From assembly GCA_028554645.1 (NCBI GenBank), contig JAQOOI010000052.1:87173-151172 (forward strand): 64,000 bases of DNA, written 5' to 3'. Each line of letters opens with the position of its first letter. Position 1 is the stretch's first letter. Made by a program: the position numbers and the translations under genes. Below, in pieces: positions 56,470 through 64,000 of this stretch. Under the pieces are notes generated by a model. The model was not told the DNA's origin. It saw nothing but the letters and a program-made list of their open reading frames with translations, and did no database searches. The stretch is from Omphalotus guepiniiformis. Taxonomy: Eukaryota > Basidiomycota > Agaricomycetes > Agaricales > Omphalotaceae.

Positions 56470-59400
56470 CTAATCAACACCAGCATCATCCCTCAACATC
56501 CTCCCCGTATCTCCCTCCTCCTCCTCGTCAGAAGAATCATCATCATCATCAACACGAGAATTTCCATTTCCACCCCAAAACCGCCCAAGGATATTTCTCA
56601 ACACACGCACCGGCAGTGGCTAACCATAACACCGAGAACAACATCAGACCGGGGGTCCAAAACACACAACGAGAAAAGGATACACAACGTACCGCCACAT
56701 CCTCATCTTCCTCCTCATCTTCCTCCTCCTCACGATCCTCCTCCTCCCCACCATCATCACCACCACCGCCATCCACCGGCTCATCCACCGCCACACCGTC
56801 CCCCATCATCTCATCCTCAAACCCAGGCATATTCCCCGGCATACCTCTATCCTCCACAACCTCATTCTCCATCGCAGCAAACATCATCATATCATCCAAA
56901 GCCTCAGGAGCCATCTGCTCCAACGCTTGCGCAAATTGAAGAACCCCCCCAGGAAATCGATCGCCAAATACTGGGTTACCTTCAAACACAGCCTTCAAAC
57001 AAAGACAAAAACACCATACTGAGTTTGTGCACAAAGACTCAAGGATAAACGTTGAACGTTGAACCCATACACAGCCTGAATCTGACGCCTCAAATCAACA
57101 TTCGGAATAAGCCTCCCCAACCTCCTCTCATCCGCAACTCTCTCCTCTCTCGTCCTTCCTCTCCCCAATCCCAACCTCTCAAGATCCTCCACCCCCTCAA
57201 AAAACGTCGAATCATACCCCGTCACTTTCCCCGGAGGCGGTAACGGATCACACGAAAGTCCTTTCTGGCCAAGGATCGCTCGTGGTATATACGCCAATAA
57301 CCGCTGGTAAGAACTCTCCAGGACCAATACATGCCTATATGCGGAGTATTGTAATGAGGGTGTGTTTCCGTATAAGGTGAGGAAACGGGTACGTGTTGGT
57401 GTGGGTGGGATGGAGCTGGAGCTGGGGAGTGATGAGGAGTAGGAGACGAGTGTTGAGGTGAACCATGAGGAGGAGGGTTTCCAGGTAGAATGACATCGTT
57501 GAACGTAGAGGTGGGACAGGAGGTGTAGGATTGCGTTCGGAGTTGAAAGTGATCTACAGGTAAAGTGAAGTGAGCGAGGACAACTCGAAAAACACGAGAG
57601 GTCATGTGTTTACCCGCCATCAGTCTCTATACGAAAATCACGATGACTTCGAATAGACCCCGGTATCGACACATCCAACTTATCCGCCAACAAAGGTACA
57701 ACCGAAGGGAAAGAATTAATAGCCTCTACAAGCGCAGCCGTGCTCGCCTGCTGATCCTAAATTCAGGTTCATGTTCGCAGAAGTCAGCTACAAAACCTCA
57801 CTAAAAGAAAAGAAAGAAAGAAACTCCACACACCTCAGTCTTCTTCGAATTCCTAAGAGCCAAAGCCCTCGAATACATCCATCCAGGTAAAACACTAGGA
57901 TCCATCCTCGAATCCCTATTCTCTCCCTTCCTCACGCGCTCCTCAAACAAACAATACACATCAACCAACCACTGCCCCATCCCCGCTTTAACAGCAAGAT
58001 ACTCCAAATGAAAAAGTGCTCCATGGGGGTCATTCCAAGGGTCCAGCGAGTACATCAGACGAGCAAACTCAAACGCTGCCCTCACACATCCTCTACGCTG
58101 GAGATCTCTATGGGGGGAAGGGGAAGGGGGGGGGAGGGTCTCAGATAGAGAAACGAATATGGGATTCTTAAAGGGCTTACGATGTCTGACGATGAATAGC
58201 AAGGAAGAACGGTCGGTTTTCAACTCTGTCAAAGTCGAGTCGGTTGATCCCACTTGTGAAATTGAAAGCTCCGACAAATGCGCGTTCGTAGGCGAATAGT
58301 GCACGGTCGACGGCGTCGACAGCTTGAGCGTGTTCTTTTAAAATGATATGAGCGATACATAGACTCCTGGGATGGAAACACCCGCGCACCTTCGTTATGC
58401 CGAAAAACCTCTGATAACTGAAGCCATGTATCAGCCTGCCAATACGTCCTCCTCAGCAGATTATGAAACCCCTGCGGATCTAAAAGAAAAAAAAACCCCC
58501 CGAAAAAGCGCGCTTCAGATCACAATGCAAAAGAATAAAAAGCCTCGAATAACGTACCACCAGAAAGTACCGTCCGCATAAACGCCATCGTCATACTCTT
58601 ATACCTCTTACTATACTCCACCGTCCACCACTTCTCCTCCAACCCACCATCCCCACCCCCATCCCCATCCCATCTCTGTCGTTTCATCTTCTCATCCAGT
58701 TCCACCTCCGTGAGCGGCCGTGAGGATAAACCCTCACGAAGATGCAGAGGACCCCAGCTCGCTTGAGGTTTTGTGAGGTTCGACCTCTGAGCGACGTTTT
58801 GTCTCCTAGAGCCCGTGCCTGGGGACCTTGAAGAAGAAGAAGAAGAAGGGGAGGGTTTGGGTTTATTTGCGAAGACGACTTTTGATCCGAAGAATTTACG
58901 CAGTTCTAGGTCACTGTCGAGGTGGGGGAGTGAGACGGAAAGTAGGGATGATAAGGCTCGTAGTGAGGAGGACGTGGATGTGGATGTGTTGGTAGTTTCT
59001 GCTTTTGCTTTTGCTCGCTGGTATTCGGGGTGTCTAGATTAAGATGAAATATTTTTGTCAGAGCCTTGGGGACGCTGGGATAGGATAGGGTAGATGAATA
59101 CGCACTTGATGGAGAGTTCTGCTAGTGCACGGTCTATCTCATCCATATCATTCTTTTTAGCCTTCGCTTTAGCCTTCTTCGCTGCCTTTTTCTCATTACT
59201 CTGCTGCGGTATTGATGTGGATGGGGTTTTTGAAGTAGGTTTAGACGGCAGCGGCAGCTCTTCAGTGGGCTTTACGCCCCCTTTCTTCTTCTTCTTTGAC
59301 TGAAAACAAGGAAATCAATCAATAAGGCTCTCGCAAGAATCTTTGTGGAAGTAGAATAACAGACGGACTTTCTTTGACTTGGAGGACCGTACTTTTGGTT

Positions 59401-59694
59401 CGTCTTCTTCTTCCTCTTCCTCTTCGTCGTTATCATCGCCAGAGGTGAAAAGCTAAATCCAACAATCAAATAAATTATAGATTCGATCAACGTCCGATGA
59501 CCGAAGAAAGAATAACGCACAGCAGCAAATCCTGAAGAAGAGGCCCGGAGTTTATTACGAGTTTCCTCTAGTACTTCGTCGTCGACGTCACTTGAACCTC
59601 TCGAACCTCCGAGTCCTCCCAGATTCGAAGGTCCCGCACTGAGAGCCTCGAGTTCATCAAGCTCCCTTTGCTGTCGTTTGTTTAGTCGAGGCAT
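56470..59694 (-). CDS. TCF25/Rqc1-family protein (ribosome-associated quality control)
   Basis: Multi-exon gene with start ATG 59694 and stop TAG at 56470-56472. The N-terminus MPRLNKRQQRELDELEALSA, followed by ASSSGFAALFTSGDD and an acidic run, then a Lys-rich SKKKKKGG...KKAAKKAKAKAKK and MDEIDRALAEL, is the TCF25/NULP1 pattern. The core has WWTVEYSKRYKSMTMAF, DPQGFHNLLRRTYWQADTWLQLSEVF, DAVDRALFAYERAFVGAFNFTSGINRLDFDRVENRPFFLAIHRQ, RRGCVRAAFEFARLMYSLDPWNDPHGALFHLEYLAVKAG and a C-terminal YVLVLESS-like segment. It ends in Glu/Asp-rich stretches. In yeast Rqc1 joins Ltn1 and Rqc2 on 60S subunits to clear stalled nascent chains; human TCF25 is the counterpart. Short introns interrupt the core every 150-400 bases. 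No lesion was noticed. Confidence 0.92.
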
Positions 59695-60293
59695 CTTTTA
59701 TGGTTGATACGACACGATTGAGATTGAGAGTAACACCCAAGCAAGTTGAAGTACTTTGTCGATATCCCCCGGCAAGAGTGGCTGAATGGATGGATAAGAA
59801 CTGGATAAGAACGAGCAATATATTCCGAGCCAGGATGACTCTGAAAGATGGTTACGTACGCATCTCAGACGCACGTGATGATTGTAACAGACGCCCGAGG
59901 CGCTCTTCACGCGCGCCAAGTCCAGCTGGCTTCGTTCATGAATCCGGTACGACCCTTCAGCTGTATCATACTCTCAAGCTAATCATCTGCCAGTGAACCC
60001 GACAACATTGTGCAGCACATATATGCAGCAGGCTCGTATCCGAGGCCTGAGCGCTGAGCGCTTAGGGCTTCGGGCTTCGGGCTTAGGGCTACTTAAATAA
60101 CTTATACAGTAGTCTGCAGCCCAGCGCTCAAAGCTATTCATTCAATTCATATAACAATGCACGACCTTGTTCTTATAACAGCATTTACGTCTATTGTAGG
60201 CGCCAACGTTGCATTTATAAATCATGCACTGGCAAAGCGGCCGCCTCGCAATTGCCCACCATCTTTCCATCTTCCCATCTTCTCCCCCATACC
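59695..60293. other. Intergenic promoter region between divergent genes
   Basis: 0.6 kb between TCF25 (minus) and the IFI6-like gene (plus). It holds a run of related octamers near 60050 (gagcgctgagcgcttagggcttcgggcttcggg). No coding signal. Confidence 0.45.
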
Positions 60294-61655
60294 ATGTTTC
60301 CTCTCATACTCATCGCAATAATCTGCATAATCCTATTCCCACTTCTCGTACCAATAGCTTCAGTCAAATGTAGGGACGTCATGTTCAACGATTATAACAG
60401 GGATCAATGGTTTACCTGTATGGAGAAGAAATTCCATCAAGATCGTGTCAGTGAGGATAAGAAAGCTAGTTATGCGATTGAAGTGGGGTTAGCGTCGTCT
60501 TTGGAGCTTCAGAGTGTTATGAGTAGTCGATCTGTGGAGTATAGTAGGATTTCTGGAGGGAAGTGGTCTTGGAGAGAATTCAGAGATGATATTTCACGTG
60601 TTTCTGGTGAGTTTCTCCATTAGCAATGACGTACACACCAAATCCTGACCGGGATTTCCCTCCCTCCTTCACTACAGATGCAGCTATTCTAGTGCGCTCT
60701 CAAGATATTCATTCTACCGTCGAAGAATTACTCGCTACATTCATCGACTCCGACTCGATTTACACAATCAGCGACGAAGCTCTTCAACAAATATACAACA
60801 TCATTCCAGACCACTATGACAATACCCAAGACATCCCCATCCCTCATCCTCATCTCCCCAACATACCCCTCCCCAATCTCCCATCCCGCGAAGAAATCCT
60901 CCGCCGAATAAAACAATACCTCGAAAAAATCAAACAAGACCTAGAAAAATCATGGCAGGATAATTCATCCAAAGCGAAAGAAGTTTTTGATAATATCCAG
61001 AGATTTGTTCGTGTGCAACTTGAGATACTCCCGGAGGAAGTCCGGGAGGCTATTGTGGTTTTTGATCGGTATCGGAAGGAACATCCGTATATTGTTGCGG
61101 GAGCTACAGTGGTTTTGACTATCATTGCGGTTGAGATCATTATGCCTTGGGCGATATTGGGTGTGTTGAGGATGGTGGGGTTCGTGGAGACGGGTCCTGT
61201 AGCAGGTGGGTATCTTAATAGTAGTTTCATGTTAACACCTAACCTGTTTCGCAGGATCTTGGGCCGCATTAACACAATCAGCTCTCTACGGAGGTCGCAC
61301 CAGAGGTCTCTTCTCCATCATTCAATCCATGACTATGAAAGCCAAGATCTTCTGGCCTGTTCAGGTCTTCACCGGTATCACTGCAATCACCGCTGGCTTA
61401 ATCGTGTGGTCTCCTGAAAACATGAGGGATACAGTGGAGACTTGGGCTCGTACGGAACCGGGTCTCGCGAAGTTCCCTGATTTGAATTTGTTGGCTGAGG
61501 GTGGTAGTGTTAGTCTTGAGGCACTTGAGGATTGGATGGTCGAGTTTGGGAGGAAGTGTGGGGAGGTTGGGATGCCTGAGGTGCAGTGGTTTGATGGTGC
61601 TATTCAGTTTTTGACTCTTGAAGTTGGGAGGATGGTTAATGAGAGAGGTCTTTGA
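60294..61655 (+). CDS. IFI6/ISG12-like (Ifi-6-16 domain) protein, paralogue 2, with signal peptide
   Basis: Exons 60294-60606, 60678-61205 and 61255-61655 give 413 residues. The start MFPLILIAIICIILFPLLVPIASVKC is a strong signal sequence, absent from paralogue 1. A helical region (DAAILVRSQDIHSTVEELLATFIDSDSIY; REEILRRIKQYLEKIKQDLEKSW) leads to EVREAIVVFDRYRKEHPYIVAGATVVLTIIAVEIIMPW. The family signature VETGPVAGSWAALTQSALYGGRTRGLFSIIQSMTM follows. The intron inside GPVA|G occupies the same codon and phase as in the gene at 32502. The animal counterparts are small hydrophobic ER or mitochondrial proteins; the long N-terminal extension here is a fungal feature. Function in fungi is unknown. 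Confidence 0.85.
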
Positions 61656-61989
61656 TATGTATACAAATAGGTTTCTTGTTGTTTTCTTGTTTTTGTTTTC
61701 CAGGTTCTCGCCTGTATGTTTCTGAAACTGTTCGTAGCTTTCAATGTCTCTTAGACACATGTATCATACTACTGTATACATCGGATTCGGTAGGCGCTTT
61801 ACACGCACAATGAAAACACGCTGCCCTCATGCGCCTGCGGACATATACATAGGCTTGTCGTCCCAAATACCGACATCTTCAGATGTGATACGTCTGTTAG
61901 GTCGCTTCAATAATCGAAAGGCCTAGCGGTAAATGATGTCTCCGTCTAGAAAATGACGGTTTGGTACGTAGTATGTACCTGTACTTGAG
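61656..61989. other. Intergenic, no gene seen
   Basis: Terminator side of the IFI6-like gene. No signal recognised. Confidence 0.45.
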
Positions 61990-63015
61990 TACGTTGTAAT
62001 CAGTGTAGACCTTTACGAGGTGAGGTTCATGAGAAATGCTGTTATTGTAGGAAGAAAGGAAAAATATATATAAACTCGAGAATTTGCTTCGTACATAGAT
62101 TATCAACGACAATAAGTAGTGGGGTATACAGTTTCACCCTCTATATATATAAAGATCGGACTTGGAGTTCTTCGTTCTGAGATGTACGTCCATGGGATAG
62201 CAGCACTAAATACCTGAACGAGTGAGTCACGAAAAAAAGATTTCATGATCAGAACAAATATCGTTTGGGTGGGTCCGGATAATGACATTTATCCTGCATA
62301 GTTCTAGTGAACTCATCATCCAATTTACCAACCATACTAAACTCATCATCCAATCTGTCAACCAAATAAGCCCGGGTACACACACGAAACAATCCACGTA
62401 CCTCTCATCTAGCATACTAGGCCTAGATAGGCAACATCTTGTCGATCGCAACAAATTCCCAGCAAATACCCTATCCGCAACGACATACTCATACCTCAAA
62501 ACCTAGGCCTCACCCGCCGACAAATGCCCATACTTCATCCGTCTCTCTAGTACACTCCAGCGCCCAAGTATTCCCAAGTTCAATCCTCTCACTCACTGAC
62601 ATTTTGACATTTAAAGGGTACGGAACACGAAGCAAGCGCTGAGGAGAAATATCCTTCTTACGCAAAAAAAAAAGTTCGTCTGCCGCCGCTACTGCCAGTG
62701 ATTCTTTGAAAGTGGGCCACCTAATCCGAAAAGCATCATACGAGATATGAGAAACCTCCAGAGTCCGATGATATGTTGCGTACAAGTCACTCCGGTGCTG
62801 GGTATTGAATATTGAATCCTGAGCTGGGGTAAAGAGAAAACTTGGAGGAGTTATGATAATGAAGCGCGAAGTAACAGTTGACAACGTTGAAGATCTATGT
62901 AGACGAGAAAGGCGAGTTTTCTGGGGTGGCAGTTCGGAAGAAAAACGATGACTCATTGGTGTCACGGTCGCGTTCGGGAGCTGACGCGTGATGTGTGACT
63001 TGAATCACGAGTGAT
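61990..63015 (-). pseudogene. F-box/NTase pseudogene (copy B) with flanks
   Basis: Minus-strand fragments match the C-terminal half of the gene at 51816: RIELGNTWALECTRETDEVWAF against RIQANTWALEYTSDGAQMKF, and LRYEYVVADRVFAGNLL...LDERYVDC against LRYHYVAADTVLSRELL...QDERYVGC. A stop separates the two blocks. The F-box and nucleotidyltransferase core are missing. The 3' flank (61990-62280) and the 5' flank (62850-63015) also match the intact locus, so this is a deleted segmental duplicate. Confidence 0.78.
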
Positions 63016-63306
63016 ACAACAGCCACAGTTTCGCTCGTACTTTCTCTTCTCCCAATGAACTGATCCTGAACCTACCTATCTCGATCTTCGGACCCTTTCA
63101 TCGTATCGTTGCGGCAAGCTCAGAGCCTCTCAGAGCCTGCCGCCAGAACAGCCGGAGATTGGATTAGTCAACCAGTGTTACAAAGCATTTTAGCCCGGCA
63201 CGCAAGAACGCGTATGTATTTGTACACCAGCCCCGGAAGCGATGATGAATTCAGATACTTAAAAGCCCTACAGTCTCTCTACAACTACAACTACAACGAA
63301 ACCCAA

Positions 63307-64000
63307 ATGTCCCACCTCGCCGCAGTACGAGCCGCCAACGCCGCATTCTCACCTTCCTACCTCCCCGTCGCCGTCATAGTCGGTGGGACCTCTGGTATAG
63401 GCCAAGGTTTCGCAGAGGCCTTTTGCATTCCACACAAAAGGCAACGCACAAATCTTCCTCATAGGAAGAAACCGCGTTTTCCGCCGAACGTATCATCAGT
63501 ACGTTTCCCAAACCAACGAACCCACAAGCCAAACACGAGTTTATCGAATGTGACGCGTCGTTAATGGTTAATGTCCAACGTGCGTCTGGGGAAGTTCTTG
63601 GGAGGGTACGTGATGGGAAACTTAATTTTTTGGTTATGAGTCCTGGGTATATGACGACGAATGGGAGGGATGAGACGGTGAAGGGATTGATAGGAAGTTT
63701 GCGTTACATTATTATGCGAGGTGGAAGTTTGTGAATGAGTTGGTTGGGGGACTGAGGAAGGCTAGGGATGATGGGGAGGATGTGAAGGTTTTATCGGTTT
63801 TATCTGCGTATGAGAAAGGAGGACCGATTGATTTGGAATGATTTGGGGTTGAAGAAAGGGTTTACGTTGAGGAAGTTGTATCATGAGGCGCAGAATTATA
63901 CTGTTGTTATGGCTGAGGTATGGGGTTTGGTTTCATTTCAAACTTCACGCGAAACAACGGTGTACTTACATGTACGTTTTACACCCCTCACCCCTCGAAA
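63307..64000 (+). pseudogene. SDR pseudogene (copy B), runs off the window
   Basis: Starts MSHLAAVRAANAAFSPSYLPVAVIVGG and keeps the TSGIGQGF dinucleotide loop lost in copy A, plus YYARWKF (YxxxK). An extra T in the T-run at 63421-63424 breaks the frame, a one-base loss near 63685 breaks it again, and an extra G near 63837 precedes the segment GLKKGFTLRKLYHEAQNYTVVMAE. No transposon is inserted at GAGTTGGTTGGG (about 63735), so it serves as the empty site for the solo LTR in copy A. The region upstream (63015-63306) also matches copy A. Both copies are therefore inactivated independently. Confidence 0.85.

Overview
The window is fungal nuclear DNA. Short GT-AG introns (about 50-75 bp) split most genes, and the gene set points to a basidiomycete, most likely an agaricomycete: a Costars protein, a TCF25/Rqc1 homologue, a WD40 plus inositol-5-phosphatase protein, IFI6/ISG12-like proteins, single-pass membrane proteins with PPxY-like tails, and a Ty3/Gypsy chromovirus. 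This assignment is inferred from gene families; species cannot be named from sequence alone.

Left third (1-22.7 kb): gene-poor and repeat-driven. It holds the end of an ankyrin-repeat gene and a nearly complete chromovirus (3713-9988: two ~452 bp LTRs, gag, a pol broken by two single-base lesions, integrase with a C-terminal chromodomain). Directly abutting it is a ~7.2 kb palindrome (9988-17222) with ~2.8 kb AT-rich arms that converge on a 10-bp CAGCTG-type minisatellite. A 5.5 kb stretch with only LTR-like remnants follows.

Middle (22.7-34.5 kb): a run of ordinary genes. These are a carbohydrate-binding-like membrane protein with an in-frame stop, an alpha/beta hydrolase of the HSL type, a seven-exon coiled-coil protein, a single-pass sensor-like membrane protein, and an IFI6-like protein.

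34.5-40.4 kb: a short-chain dehydrogenase (SDR) pseudogene split by a solo LTR with 5-bp target duplications. The LTR was invaded by a 3.1 kb CACTG-ended element carrying an 11-bp GTATAC minisatellite, and that element was invaded by a 139 bp MITE of the same terminal-repeat family: a nest four levels deep.

Right part (40.4-64 kb): a long low-complexity nuclear-type protein, the WD40/5-phosphatase, Costars, a second coiled-coil paralogue, an F-box plus nucleotidyltransferase-fold gene, a methyltransferase-like membrane protein, TCF25/Rqc1, a second IFI6-like gene with signal peptide, and degraded copies of the F-box/NTase gene and the SDR. Segmental duplication links 39.2-40.4 kb, 51.4-53.7 kb and 62.0-64.0 kb, so the SDR, F-box/NTase and methyltransferase genes form a reshuffled, decaying module.

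The strongest candidates for something undescribed are the two large inverted-repeat elements. They are unrelated in sequence but share one plan: AT-rich inverted arms around a minisatellite whose period is about one helical turn and whose core is a palindromic 4-6-mer.
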